Positions 26,669-37,552 of a DNA stretch of 64,000 nucleotides are shown one piece after another (within the stretch, counting starts at the first letter, position 1; each line of letters opens with the position of its first letter). The position numbers and the translations under genes were made by a program. The notes below the pieces were generated by a model, which worked only from the letters and a program-made list of their open reading frames with translations, had not been told where the DNA came from and made no database searches. Source of the stretch: Taklimakanibacter lacteus (GTDB lineage Bacteria; Pseudomonadota; Alphaproteobacteria; Rhizobiales; Aestuariivirgaceae); NCBI GenBank assembly GCA_003576695.1, contig QOZQ01000002.1, forward strand, positions 1 to 64,000, in the 5' to 3' direction.

Positions 26669-27274
26669 TCAGCTGCAGCCGGAGGTGCAGTCGATCGTCT
26701 TGCTGAGGCGCGGCCGCATGGCGATCTGGTAGTGCAGGTTGAGCTCGTCGATGCCGATGATTTGCAGCGCGATGGGCGGTACCGAGGTGCAGACTTCCAC
26801 GACGACGATGTCGTTGGCATCGGTCATTTCGGTGTCCCGCAGGCCCTGGAGGGCGGCTTCGTCACGGGCCGCGCCGCAGTTCGGCGGCGGCGCGTCCGGT
26901 TGCGAGCCGACCTGCTGCGTGTACTGCCATTGCTGCTTGGCCGTCGTCCCGTTGACGCGGAAGTCACGCACGGTGAGCGTGATGCTTTCGATCGGATAGG
27001 GTTCGGTGATTTTGCCGGTGGCGGTCCAGAACGCGCTGATCTGGGTGCCGGTGATCGAGTTGGCGTTCTGGGTGGTGAGATCGGCGAGCGTGCTGCCCGC
27101 GATCACCAGGCGGCGATGCACCATGAACCAGTTGGCGACATCGACGGTGCCGAAATAGAGCAGCAGCAGCAGGGGTGCGATGATTGCCATCTCGATGGCG
27201 GCCACGCCCCCGGGATCGCGCAGGAAGCCCACGAGCTTCGCCGGGAAGTTTCGTAAGGAACGGGTCTTGCTCAT
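26669..27274 (-). CDS. TadE/TadG-family pilus assembly protein
   Basis: A 201-aa protein with the TadE-type N-terminus: a basic leader then GGVAAIEMAIIAPLLLLLYFGTVDVANWF, where the invariant Glu of the pseudopilin-like helix is in AIEMA. The remainder is extracytoplasmic with a cysteine-containing C-terminus (TIDCTSGCS). TadE-like pseudopilins belong to tight-adherence (Flp) pilus machines. It sits 4 bp downstream of a second TadE-like gene, but no Flp pilin, TadA ATPase or platform genes are nearby. Confidence 0.82.
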   Translation of the reverse strand: MSKTRSLRNFPAKLVGFLRDPGGVAAIEMAIIAPLLLLLYFGTVDVANWFMVHRRLVIAGSTLADLTTQNANSITGTQISAFWTATGKITEPYPIESITLTVRDFRVNGTTAKQQWQYTQQVGSQPDAPPPNCGAARDEAALQGLRDTEMTDANDIVVVEVCTSVPPIALQIIGIDELNLHYQIAMRPRLSKTIDCTSGCS

Positions 27275-27278
27275 GGGT

Positions 27279-27815
27279 TCAACCGCCGAAGGGTTCGTTG
27301 CGGAACAGGGCGCCGGCGGTCAGGCGGCGCATTTGCTCGCCCTCGCCATTGCTGTAATTGCTGAGCCGGCTCAGGGCCGGAATGAACAATTTCCAGTCAT
27401 AGCGGGCCTGGACCAGGACCCAGTCCGACGGGTCGCTCTTCTGCCAGCTCTGCGGGGTGCTGTCGTTGACCGTATCCATATCGACGCCGGCGGGCGGCTG
27501 GGTCGCCGACTTGCTGACATCCAGGCGGATCTTGCTGCAGTCGATATAGGAGAAGACATTCTTGCACACCGCCGAGCGGAAGGAATCCAGGCTCATATTC
27601 TGCGCCTGGCCGGTGCGGATCAGCCGCGAGGCGGCGGTCACGCCGTTCTGCAGCGAAATATCGGTGAACAGCACGACCGCGGTCTCGAAGATGACAAGGA
27701 GGAGCGCGAAGAACGGGCCGGCCACCAGGGCGAACTCAACCGCCGTCGCACCCTCTTCCCGCCGGCCGAAATGCCGGATGAGCCTCGCCAGTCCCCGCGT
27801 CTTGCCCCGCTTCAT
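27279..27815 (-). CDS. TadE-family pilus assembly protein
   Basis: A 178-aa protein with a basic leader, then EEGATAVEFALVAGPFFALLLVIFETAVVLF, a classic TadE/TadG N-terminal helix with the conserved Glu (AVEFA). Downstream is a short periplasmic domain with two cysteines (AVCKN, IDCSK). It forms a two-gene unit with 26669-27274. Likely minor pseudopilins of a Tad-type pilus whose other genes lie elsewhere. Confidence 0.84.
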   Translation of the reverse strand: MKRGKTRGLARLIRHFGRREEGATAVEFALVAGPFFALLLVIFETAVVLFTDISLQNGVTAASRLIRTGQAQNMSLDSFRSAVCKNVFSYIDCSKIRLDVSKSATQPPAGVDMDTVNDSTPQSWQKSDPSDWVLVQARYDWKLFIPALSRLSNYSNGEGEQMRRLTAGALFRNEPFGG

Positions 27816-27920
27816 GGAAATCCGTCTCGCCTCTCAGCTGTACCGGTCTCGTCTATCAACTCGCCATTAGAGCGGGTTGAACAAATTCAATAAAATTTTA
27901 GACAGCTTGAGCGAGGCGCT

Positions 27921-28382
27921 TCACTGCGCCTTGGCGTTGCCGCTGGCGATGTCGCTCTTGGTCTGCATCTGCCGGGTCAGCGGGTCGAACACCCTGGTCG
28001 AATCATCGCCCACTTGCAGGGTCTGCTCGCACATCGGCGCGCAGGCCAGCGTCATGCGCCCGCCCGCCTTGAACACCTGGACGGCGTTCTTGTCGGTGAT
28101 CTGCACGGTGACGTCGAGAGCGGCGAGCTGGTTGCCTTCGCGGTCGAGGATGATGAGATTGGTGACGCCGTAATTGCGGCCCATCAGCACGACCCGGTCG
28201 TCCTGCACGGTGACATCGGCAATGCTCGGATTGCCGACCACCACGGTGCCGGGCTGGCCGGAGACGGCGATGATCTTCGCCTGGTCGGCCTGGATGACGA
28301 TGTCGCTGGCACCCAAGGCAGGCGCGGTGAGCGCCAGCAGGGCCGTGGCGACTGCGAGACCGGTTAAGGAATGATTAAGCAT
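27921..28382 (-). CDS. CpaC/secretin N-terminal-domain protein of Tad pilus type
   Basis: A 153-aa exported protein. After a signal peptide (MLNHSLTGLAVATALLALTA, cleavage after ALGA) it contains a secretin N0-like domain: QADQAKIIAVSGQPGTVVVG, NPSIADVTVQDDRVVLMGRN, YGVTNLIILDREGNQLA. This is the domain seen at the start of RcpA/CpaC outer-membrane secretins, but the secretin barrel is absent, so it is a stand-alone partner. The ATG at 28382 gives the normal signal peptide. It lies upstream of the two TadE-like genes on the same strand. Confidence 0.82.
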   Translation of the reverse strand: MLNHSLTGLAVATALLALTAPALGASDIVIQADQAKIIAVSGQPGTVVVGNPSIADVTVQDDRVVLMGRNYGVTNLIILDREGNQLAALDVTVQITDKNAVQVFKAGGRMTLACAPMCEQTLQVGDDSTRVFDPLTRQMQTKSDIASGNAKAQ

Positions 28383-28492
28383 CGGGACAGGACCTTCATA
28401 GCCGTAGGGCCGGATGCGCGCTCCGGCAGGTCTGATTTGACCCGACAATGGTGAATCTTCCCTTACAGCGGCCTCGTTCTGCGCATTTCAGT

Positions 28493-28638
28493 TCCCCTCC
28501 CCCTTGCGGGGAGGGGTTAGGGGTGGGGGTCGGGCGGTGTCACAGAGACGGCGTCACTCATCGTTTGAAGGATCACGGAAATACCACCGGACCCCCACCC
28601 CGACGCTTCGCATCGACCCTCCCCGCAAGGGGGAGGGT
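28493..28638. repeat. Inverted pair of REP-like palindromes (CCCCTCCCCC family)
   Basis: Copy one (about 28493-28536: CCCTCCCCCTTGCGGGGAGG then GTGGGGGTC) and copy two (about 28590-28638: GACCCCCACCCCGACG ... CCCCGCAAGGGGGAGGG) face each other. The pair supplies the sequence immediately at the stop of the TIM-barrel gene (28638). Similar pair at 49425-49570. Confidence 0.8.
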
Positions 28639-29468
28639 TACTTCCCGATCGCCTTGAACTTCCGCGTCTGCTCGATGAGCGCGCGTTCCACCGGCAGGCG
28701 CTCCATCGAGGACGCGCCATAGAAACCATGGCAGCCGGGGCAGCTCCTGAGGATGAAACGGGCATCTTCCGGCTCGGCGATCGGCCCGCCATGGCAGAGG
28801 ATGATGATGTCGTCGCGGATCTTGCGCGCCGCCTTGATCATCTCGTTGATGAGCCGGGCGCTGTCCTCAAGCGTGAAAGCCGTCGAAGCCCCGATGGCGC
28901 CGCCCGTGGTCAGGCCCATATGGCAGACCAGGATGTCCGCACCGGCCCTGGTCATCGCTTCCGCTTCCGCCACCGTGAAGGCATAGGGCGTGGTCAGCAG
29001 GTTCTTTTGATGCGCCAGCCGGATGAGGTCGACTTCGAGCCCATAGCCCATGCCGGTTTCTTCGAGATTGGCGCGCATCCTTCCATCGAACAGGCCGACG
29101 GTCGGGAAATTCTGGATGCCGGCGAAGCCGAGCGCGCTCAACCGGTCGAGGAAATCATCGAAGATGCAGAAGGGATCGGTGCCGTTGACGCCGGCCAGCA
29201 CCGGGGTCTGCTTCACCACCGGCAGCACCTCCTTCGCCATGTCGAGCACGATGTCATTGGCATTGCCATAGGCCATCATGCCGGCAAGCGAGCCCCGGCC
29301 CGCCATGCGGTAGCGTCCGGAATTATAGATGATGATGAGGTCGATGCCGCCCGCCTCCTCGCCCTTGGCCGAAAGGCCGGTGCCGGCGCCACCGCCGATG
29401 ATCGGCTCTCCACGCTTGATCATGGCGTTGAAACGGGCGACCAGCTCTTCACGCTTGAAACGGCTCAT
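28638..29468 (-). CDS. PEP-hydrolase-like TIM-barrel protein (Tm-1 C-terminal half homologue)
   Basis: A 276-aa TIM barrel annotated in other genomes as phosphoenolpyruvate hydrolase-family or TIM-barrel signal protein. Visible features are [20 protein letters not shown] near residue 25, [10 protein letters not shown] near 93 and [19 protein letters not shown] near 180. Its ATG overlaps the stop of the UPF0261 gene by four bases (ATGA). In plants and fungi the two modules are fused in Tm-1-type proteins; here they are separate but coupled genes. Enzymatic activity is unknown. Confidence 0.85.
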   Translation of the reverse strand: MSRFKREELVARFNAMIKRGEPIIGGGAGTGLSAKGEEAGGIDLIIIYNSGRYRMAGRGSLAGMMAYGNANDIVLDMAKEVLPVVKQTPVLAGVNGTDPFCIFDDFLDRLSALGFAGIQNFPTVGLFDGRMRANLEETGMGYGLEVDLIRLAHQKNLLTTPYAFTVAEAEAMTRAGADILVCHMGLTTGGAIGASTAFTLEDSARLINEMIKAARKIRDDIIILCHGGPIAEPEDARFILRSCPGCHGFYGASSMERLPVERALIEQTRKFKAIGK

Positions 29469-30667
29469 GGGTTCTCCGTGATCTCGCGGAACGCCGTGAC
29501 CAGCGCTTCGGCGAATTGGGCATCATTGATGTGGAAGGGCAGCTTGCGCAGCTGATGAGATTGCGAGGTCTGGAAATCATTCTCGATCGCCGCGAAGAGC
29601 GCCGCATCGGCCGCGGGGTCGAAGAACGGCTTGCCTTCCTGGTCGAGCGCCGAGACGCCTTTCATCGGCAGCAGGAAGCGCACTTGCCCTTTCATGCGGT
29701 TGAGCTTCTGCGCGATGAACCGGCCGATCCGCGCATTCTCCTCAGGCGTCGTGCGCATCAGCGTGACATTGGCATTGTGGACATGGAGCTGGCGCTGGCG
29801 CAATGGCGCCGGCACCGTATCCATCCCCCAGAAATTCGCCATGTCGAGAGCGCCCGCCGAGCCGACATAGGGAACGGCATGCTCGGCAAAGACATCGAGG
29901 CGATGGGGACCGGCGCTCAGCACGCCGCCTGCGATCTCATCCGCGATCTCGGTCGTGGTGATGTCGAGCACGCCCGAGAAGAAGCCCGATCCCGCCAGCG
30001 CCTCGAAGGATTGCCCGCCGCTGCCGGTCGCGTGGAAGACGAGGCAGTCATACTGCTCATCGAGCAGCTTCGTCGCCATCTGCACGCATTGCGTGGTGAC
30101 GCCGAACATGGTGAGGCCGATCGCCGGCTTCTCTTGCCCGCCTGCCGGCGGCTCGGCCCGCATCATGCCGGCGAGCGCGCCCGCCGCATTGGCGAGCACC
30201 CGCCTGGAGATGCGGTTGAGGCCCGATATGTCGGTGACTGGGTAGATCATCGCGATATCGGAGGAGCCGACATGCGGCCGGACATCGCCGCTCGCGATGG
30301 TGGAGACCATGACCTTCGGCACGCCGACGGGGAGGGCGCGCATTGCCGGCGTCGCCAGTGCCGTGGCGCCCGATCCGCCGGCCGAGATGACGCCGCCGAG
30401 ATCGTCGCGCGATTTGAGGAAGATGGCGAAGGCTTCCGCCATGCGGGCGACGGCGCTGCCGCGCTCGCCGGTGAACACCGCACTCGCCGCGAGCGGATGG
30501 AAGGTCGCCACCGTCTGGGCACTGATATCGGCGCCGGCCATGGATTCTCCCGAGGTCGAGAGATCGACCAGCGTGACGGCAAGACCTTCGGCCTTCAGGC
30601 AGTCGCCGATATAGGCAAGCTCGCGCGCCTTGGTGTCGAACGTGCCGGCGACATAGGCGCGTTTCAC
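29465..30667 (-). CDS. Tm-1-like ATP-binding domain protein (UPF0261)
   Basis: A 400-aa UPF0261 protein. The start is an unusual GTG at 30667 giving [21 protein letters not shown] (first residue read as Met), matching the family N-terminus and length; an upstream extension into the promoter is unlikely. GAGCGAAGG lies upstream. The glycine-rich [20 protein letters not shown] near residue 95, [15 protein letters not shown] and [14 protein letters not shown] near 240 are the conserved nucleotide-binding-like segments. It is the first gene of a two-gene operon with the TIM-barrel protein. Confidence 0.87.
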   Translation of the reverse strand: MKRAYVAGTFDTKARELAYIGDCLKAEGLAVTLVDLSTSGESMAGADISAQTVATFHPLAASAVFTGERGSAVARMAEAFAIFLKSRDDLGGVISAGGSGATALATPAMRALPVGVPKVMVSTIASGDVRPHVGSSDIAMIYPVTDISGLNRISRRVLANAAGALAGMMRAEPPAGGQEKPAIGLTMFGVTTQCVQMATKLLDEQYDCLVFHATGSGGQSFEALAGSGFFSGVLDITTTEIADEIAGGVLSAGPHRLDVFAEHAVPYVGSAGALDMANFWGMDTVPAPLRQRQLHVHNANVTLMRTTPEENARIGRFIAQKLNRMKGQVRFLLPMKGVSALDQEGKPFFDPAADAALFAAIENDFQTSQSHQLRKLPFHINDAQFAEALVTAFREITENP

Positions 30668-30819
30668 GGACCTTCGCTCATTGGATTGGTTCCTCCCTCT
30701 CCCGACTGTGCATGAGCCGGAGCCGGCGGGCAATAGCGTAAACCCAGGAACATGAATCGCTGCGACAGGGACCCCGATGTTTGCTATCTGAACCATCGGA
30801 ACATGAAAGGGCTCGCATC

Positions 30820-31354
30820 ATGATCACCGGCAGCATTGGCAGGCATTTCGTTCTCGGCGCTTTCGCAGGCGTTGCCCTGCTGGGCGGCGGCGCCGTGGCG
30901 GCGCCGCAGAAGGAAACCTTCAGGGACTGGACCGCGACCCTCGATGAGATGAATACCGGCGAGGATATGCGCAAGACCTGCATGGCGGCAGTGGCCGGCC
31001 AGGGCTGGACGCTCAGCCTCGCGATCTCGAATGGCGATGTGCTGCCGCCCGACGCCTATCCCCAGATCGTCATTGCTTCGGACGGGCTGGCGCAAGGCGA
31101 AGGCATTCCGCTGGCCTTCGGCTTCGGCGACAAGCGCATCGATGTGCAAGGATCGGGCGACGGCAAGGAGGTGCTGGCCGGCAATGTGAAGGAGACGAGC
31201 CTCGCTTTGTTGCGCGCCATGGCGGCGGGAGACAAGCTCGACCTCGTGATCGCAGGCAAACCGTCGCCCTCGCTGTTCGCTCGCAGGCTTCACCGCCGCC
31301 TATCGCAAGCTCGGCGGCTGGTGCGGCTTCAAGACCGACGATGTCGCGAAATAG
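30820..31354 (+). pseudogene. Exported hypothetical protein with a one-base frameshift
   Basis: From ATG 30820 the frame encodes a signal peptide (IGRHFVLGAFAGVALLGGGAVA) and then a periplasmic-like domain (FRDWTATLDEMNTGEDMRKTC) with good codon use until about 31270. There the frame becomes arginine-rich, while the +1 frame continues naturally as SLAGFTAAYRKLGGWCGFKT and stops at TAG 31352-31354, right before the GGAG of the next gene. This fits a single-base insertion near 31262-31278 in the gene, or a sequence error. Resembles Cys-containing invasion-associated-type proteins; function unknown. Confidence 0.65.
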
Positions 31355-31363
31355 GAGATGGCC

Positions 31364-31741
31364 ATGCATCGTTTCATCGCGCTCATCGTCATTGCCCTGG
31401 TCGGCACGGCGTCGGCGGCGCAGGCGGCGAGCTTTGATTGCGCCAAGGCGGGAACGCCCGACGAGATCGCCATTTGCGCCAATCCCGAGATTTCCGCCCT
31501 CGACAGCGAGATGGGCGGCCTGTGGTTCGCCTTCCGCAAGGTGCCGATGCTGATGGGCTCGAACGGCGCCCGCATGGACGCTGCGCAGGCCTTCCTGCAG
31601 CAGCGTGCCCGATGCGGCGGCAACCTGGCCTGCCTGCGCCCACTCTATCACGCGCGCATCGAAACATTGCAGCAGGGAATCACCCAGGCGATGGACAATT
31701 ATTTCCAGCTGCAGAATGCCGATCCGCCGAAGTGTCAGTGA
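31364..31741 (+). CDS. LprI-like (DUF1311-type) exported protein
   Basis: A 125-aa exported protein. A signal peptide (MHRFIALIVIALVGTASAAQA) precedes SFDCAKAGTPDEIAICANPE and LSALD-type residues, the hallmark of the lysozyme-inhibitor LprI-like family, and further cysteines (RCGGNLACLRP, KCQ) that could form disulfides. The ATG at 31364 is preferred over 31358 because GGAG then has a six-base spacer. It is probably an operon with the frameshifted gene upstream. Confidence 0.8.
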   Translation: MHRFIALIVIALVGTASAAQAASFDCAKAGTPDEIAICANPEISALDSEMGGLWFAFRKVPMLMGSNGARMDAAQAFLQQRARCGGNLACLRPLYHARIETLQQGITQAMDNYFQLQNADPPKCQ

Positions 31742-31798
31742 CACAGGTTCCCCTCCCCGCAAGGGCTATCATGTGCACACATCGCGGTTGAGCCTTTC

Positions 31799-31951
31799 AC
31801 CCTCGCCCCGCTTCAGCGGGGAGAGGGTAGGGGCCCGCCGCGCAGCGGCGGGAAGGGTGAGGGGCCTGCGTGCAACTTTCATACAGGCCCCTCACCCTCC
31901 CATTGCTGCGCAATGGGTCCCTCCCTCTCCCCGCTGAAGCGGGGCGAGGGC
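31799..31951. repeat. Inverted pair of REP-like palindromes (CTCGCCCCGCTTCAG family)
   Basis: Copy one about 31799-31863 (CCCCGCTTCAGCGGGG, then GCCGCGCAGCGGC) and copy two about 31887-31951 (CCATTGC-TGC-GCAATGG, then CCCCGCTGAAGCGGGG) face each other between convergent genes. Confidence 0.8.
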
Positions 31952-32010
31952 AAGGCCGCAATCCTTCTACGATGTGTGAATCCGATAGCCGCAAGGGAGA
32001 GGGTAACCGG

Positions 32011-34028
<2,018 letters not shown>

Positions 34029-34093
34029 TCACCTTTGCTTTTGACAAGCGCTGGCGACCGTGGCATGGAGCCGCTCAATCATTGAAATCCAGC

Positions 34094-34142
34094 GCATGAT
34101 CCGGAAAAGTGGATGCCGGTTTTCCGATAAGATCATGCGCCA
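34094..34142. repeat. Palindromic element (GGAAAAGTGG / CCGGTTTTCC type)
   Basis: GCGCATGATC ... GATCATGCGC outer arms with inner CCGGAAAAG / GGTTTTCCG arms. It lies in the shared aroA/FYDLN upstream region, ending 17 bp before the GTG start of the latter. Same family as 1314 and 13586. Confidence 0.75.
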
Positions 34143-34158
34143 TTAGAGAGGATCAACC

Positions 34159-34590
34159 GTGGTCAAGGCTGAACTCGGAAGCAAGCGTATATGCCCGTCC
34201 TGCGGGTCGAAATTCTATGATCTGCTGAAGTCGCCGATCATCTGTCCCAAATGCGGCACGAGCTTCATTGCCGCCCCCCTGCTGCCCTCCAAGGGTGAGC
34301 TGCCGCAGGCCGCGGTGGCCAAGCCCCGCGAGGTGCCGAAGCCCCAGTCGGAGGAGGCCGAGGAAGTGTCCGATGTCGAGCTCGTCAGCCTCGAAGAGGT
34401 CGAGGAGGGTGGCGACGCCGAGGACGAGACCGCGGCCATTGCCGATGTCGATCTCGGCGAAGAGGAAGAGGCCGCCGAAAGCGAGGAGGACAACACCTTC
34501 CTGGTCGAGGACGAGGAAGAGAATTCCGACGCCGCGGGCTATCTCGATGGCGGCATAGGCGCCGCCAAGGAAGGCGAGGAGGAGCCGTAA
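34159..34590 (+). CDS. FYDLN acid domain protein (TIGR02300 type)
   Basis: A 143-aa small acidic protein found mainly in Alphaproteobacteria. The N-terminus (KAELGSKRICPSCGSKFYDL, then CPKCG) carries two CxxC pairs that suggest zinc binding, here with FYDLLK where the family name motif is FYDLN. The long C-terminal half is strongly acidic (runs of Glu and Asp) and probably disordered. Start codon GTG at 34159, preceded by AGAGAGGA. Function unknown; its position between aroA and tRNA-Ala is conserved in rhizobia from memory. Confidence 0.87.
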   Translation: MVKAELGSKRICPSCGSKFYDLLKSPIICPKCGTSFIAAPLLPSKGELPQAAVAKPREVPKPQSEEAEEVSDVELVSLEEVEEGGDAEDETAAIADVDLGEEEEAAESEEDNTFLVEDEEENSDAAGYLDGGIGAAKEGEEEP

Positions 34591-34744
34591 GCTCAGGCCC
34601 TCCGGCGGGAAATCAGGCCCGCCAAGTTTTGCTTGCTAAATGGCGGGGGCGGCACTAGTTTCCGCCCCGCTTCGCCGGGCCTCAGGGCCGGCACGGCATC
34701 CCAGGTCGATAGGGCTGAAAAGCGCCCCTTCGCAAACCCGGTGT

Positions 34745-34820
<76 letters not shown>

Positions 34821-34982
34821 TTTCCTTCTTATCCGTCCGGGACAAAAGCGTGCCGGGATATCCTGGCCGCAATCGTGATATGCTGATCCCGGAGCAATCC
34901 CGCCGAAGTTGAAGACTTGGCGATGGATCTGCTCCACCTAGTGACCTGGCGCCGGGATGCGCGCTGGAGAAGCGGAGGCACG

Positions 34983-35483
34983 ATGCTGGCAAGAGATTGG
35001 ATGGGCAGGACGGCGGTTATTGGCTTTGGCCTTTTGACGGTTGCCGGGACGGCGCTCGCCGAGGAATACGAGGCCTCGAGCGGGCAGGTCCTGGCGCTGG
35101 AGATCAGATCGACCACGCCCGAGGTCGACGCGCTCATTGATGCCACCTGTGTCGCCGCCAACACGATCGACATCCGCATTGGCGGCGAGCTCCCCTTCGG
35201 CAAGGGTGAGCGCGAGCCGACGCGCCTGACGCTCTCCGATGGCACGATCTCGACGAAGATCGCGGGAATTTCCGTCGTGAGCCCCGATGTCGAGATGACC
35301 GGCGGCTCGATGCTGCTGACCTCTGTCGAGCCGGACAGCAAGGTGATGCAGATCCTCGTCTCCGGCAAGCCGATCACCTTCAAGCCGCCGGATGGCTCCT
35401 CGCACAAGATCACGCTCGGCAAGAGCGCGACGGACGCGGTGAAGGCCTTCGTGAAGAACTGCGCGGATGGCGATAATAACTAG
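34983..35483 (+). CDS. Exported hypothetical protein
   Basis: A 166-aa protein with a signal peptide (RTAVIGFGLLTVAGTALA, cleavage before EEYEAS near residue 26) and a mature domain rich in beta-strand-like segments (GQVLALEIRSTTPEVDALID, RIGGELPFGKGE, VVSPDVEMTGGSMLL). Two cysteines (ATCVAA and VKNCAD) could form one disulfide. I do not recognise the family. The start at 34983 has GGAGG upstream; longer frames are poor. Its stop at 35481-35483 overlaps the remnant stop of an opposite DeoR fragment. Confidence 0.65.
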   Translation: MLARDWMGRTAVIGFGLLTVAGTALAEEYEASSGQVLALEIRSTTPEVDALIDATCVAANTIDIRIGGELPFGKGEREPTRLTLSDGTISTKIAGISVVSPDVEMTGGSMLLTSVEPDSKVMQILVSGKPITFKPPDGSSHKITLGKSATDAVKAFVKNCADGDNN

Positions 35484-35715
35484 GCGATGATGACGGTGAG
35501 GCCCTGCACCCGCGCCAGCTCCTCGGCGAAGACCTGCGTCGAGCCCGCATCGATGAACAGGCGGTCGCCGGCGGTGAAGAGCGCGGCCGCCCGCCTGGCG
35601 ATCCGGCACTTCTCTTCGACCAGCGCCTGCCGTTCTGCCAGGCCTGAAGGACACGGGAGGGCCGTTGACTGGCCCCTCAGGCCTGGGATCGAAGCCCGGC
35701 ATGTGGGCGCCGGAG
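35480..35715 (-). pseudogene. Remnant of a DeoR-family regulator sensor domain
   Basis: The reverse strand is open from about 35715 to a TAG at 35480-35482 and encodes EEKCRIARRAAALFTAGDRL, then FIDAGSTQVFAEELARVQGL followed by TVIIA and stop. This matches the start of the DeoR sensor domain (compare KIRIGKKAAKLFEPGDSLLI and CGTTTLFFAEQLAQHG in the intact gene at 36593-37372) but lacks the helix-turn-helix, a start codon and the rest of the sensor. It differs too much to be a recent copy of its neighbour. Considered an old gene fragment; 35716-35951 shows nothing else recognisable. Confidence 0.6.
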
Positions 35716-35951
35716 CCTCAAGTCACGAACGGTAAGGCACGCAACGCTTCTGCGGCGGACAGGCCTTCTTGGGTTGGTGGCCGGCAGGCCCACCGCAATG
35801 CAATGAGCCTGCCTGAGCAGACAGAATGCCCAAACAGGCGGTATGTCAACATAAAATTGACTGTTCGGTCATAAATTTTGGCAACAATGGCCATTCGGAA
35901 GTCCCATGGCCGGCCATCCAGCCCATCAGCCGCCCGACGGTCGCCATCTCA

Positions 35952-36503
35952 TCAATCGCCTGAGGGCCAGGGCCTGCCGTGGAAAGTCGACCAGTCTGTT
36001 TCTTCGACAGGGAGCCCTGGAAACGCGGCACGCAAGGATTCAGCCCAGACACAGCTTTTGCGGACACAGCGATCCGGCAGGCGAAGCCTCTCACCCTCGA
36101 TCCTGTCGAGATAGACTTCGCAACGGTGATAGGGATCTATGACGATCACCAGTTTTGCGAGGGCGCTGATGTTGACGACCGTCCTCGCCGCGGGAGAGGG
36201 ACCTTCCCACCAGACGATTTGTTTATTCCGCAGATCGACGAAGCTTCCCCACTCGGTTTTCACGATCTTGGCGACGAAGAGCCAGACGAGCAGGCCGCCG
36301 GCCGACAGCGCCATCGCCGCTGCAACAAAAACGAACTTAGGCACTTCGGGATAGCTGACCAGAAGCACCAGGCCCACGGCAAGCGGCAGCAACAAGACCC
36401 AGGCCAGCGCCAGATAGTCATTGCCGTAATGCGCCGAATATTCCTCGATTCGATCGCCTTCCGGCAAGGCGGGCCCAGCGGGGGCGGTCTGCTGCGTATC
36501 CAC
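35952..36503 (-). CDS. Hypothetical membrane protein with two helices
   Basis: A 183-aa protein with two predicted membrane segments (YLALAWVLLLPLAVGLVLLV near residues 30-49 and FVFVAAAMALSAGGLLVWLF near 58-77) and a C-terminal cytoplasmic-type domain resembling PH-like bacterial domains (GSFVDLRNKQIVWWEGPSP, IDPYHRCEVYLDRIEGERL). A GTG at 36503 with GAGG upstream is the most plausible start; no in-frame ATG fits. Function unknown; downstream of, but not clearly in operon with, the DeoR regulator. Confidence 0.6.
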   Translation of the reverse strand: MDTQQTAPAGPALPEGDRIEEYSAHYGNDYLALAWVLLLPLAVGLVLLVSYPEVPKFVFVAAAMALSAGGLLVWLFVAKIVKTEWGSFVDLRNKQIVWWEGPSPAARTVVNISALAKLVIVIDPYHRCEVYLDRIEGERLRLPDRCVRKSCVWAESLRAAFPGLPVEETDWSTFHGRPWPSGD

Positions 36504-36592
36504 GGGTTGCCGACCTCGAACAGATGAAACTGTGTCGAGATTACTCCTTGCCGAAATCCGGGCAATTGGGCCACCGCTCCCTGCGGAAAGCC

Positions 36593-37372
36593 CTACTCCT
36601 CCTCCGCCACGATGATCTCGACGCCTGCGATCTTGAGGATGCTTTCCAGCCCCGCATCGACGGGCTTCTCCGTCACCAGCCGGTCGATCTTCTCCGGCCC
36701 GCAGATCTGCAGCAGCGCATTGCGGTTGAGCTTGCTCGAATCCGCCAGCACCGTGACGGTGCGGGCGCTCTCCGCCATCGCGCGCGCCACGAAGGCCTCG
36801 TCCACGCTGTAGTCCATGATCTTGGCCGTCGAGCTGATGCTGCCCACCGCCAGCACCGCATGGTCGGCATGGATCTTCTGGATCTGCTCCACCACCTGCG
36901 CCCCCAGCGTCTCGAAGGCGTCGCCGAAATAGCTGCCGCCCATCAGGTGGATCGGCCCGCGCTGCGGCGCCTTCCACATCTCGGCCGCCACCAGCGCGGC
37001 ATTGGTGATGATGGTGAAGGGTCCGTGCTGCGCCAGCTGCTCGGCGAAGAACAGGGTGGTCGTGCCGCAATTGATCAGCAGGCTGTCGCCCGGCTCGAAC
37101 AGCTTCGCCGCTTTTTTGCCGATGCGGATCTTCTCCAGCCGCTGCCGGCCGCGCCGCTCGTCCAGCGGGCTCTCATGCGCCGACTGCGTCGCCGGCGCCG
37201 CCGTCGCCCCGCCATGGAATTTGCGCAGCAACCCTTGCTCCGACAGCAGCGCCAGGTCGCGCCGTACCGTCTCGCGCGACGTCGCAAGGTCTTCCGCCAG
37301 CTCCTCCACCGTCACCCGTTCGGAAGTCTGCACCAGCTCGAGGATCTTGCGCCGGCGGTCGGCGGGTCTCAT
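36593..37372 (-). CDS. DeoR/GlpR-family transcriptional regulator
   Basis: A 259-aa sugar-responsive repressor. The N-terminal winged helix RRRKILELVQTSERVTVEEL then ATSRETVRRDLALLSEQGLL and RKFHGGA are standard; the sensor domain has LFEPGDSLLINCGTTTLFFA and LMGGSYFGDAFETLG. The ATG at 37372 is preceded by GGGAG; an ATG five codons earlier lies within that site. Likely senses a sugar phosphate; the target is not obvious from neighbours. Confidence 0.88.
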   Translation of the reverse strand: MRPADRRRKILELVQTSERVTVEELAEDLATSRETVRRDLALLSEQGLLRKFHGGATAAPATQSAHESPLDERRGRQRLEKIRIGKKAAKLFEPGDSLLINCGTTTLFFAEQLAQHGPFTIITNAALVAAEMWKAPQRGPIHLMGGSYFGDAFETLGAQVVEQIQKIHADHAVLAVGSISSTAKIMDYSVDEAFVARAMAESARTVTVLADSSKLNRNALLQICGPEKIDRLVTEKPVDAGLESILKIAGVEIIVAEEE

Positions 37373-37552
37373 GTGTGGATCTCCCATGGCTTGTGTTCGA
37401 ACCGCAAGTTAAACCCAATATGCCTATATGGCATATTCTCTCCATGGTAGGATTACTTAGTTTCCAACGTTTTTCATCAAGCCAAATATCGGCCGTCGAT
37501 AGGTCCTTGGCCCTGTTAGCTCCTCAGAACTGAGATAGTTTCCGTTATCCCC

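Noticed and set aside
34938-35702. Long reverse frame spanning the exported hypothetical gene
   Set aside because: It is Arg-, Gly- and Ala-rich shadow sequence; only a different frame at 35480-35715 shows real DeoR similarity.
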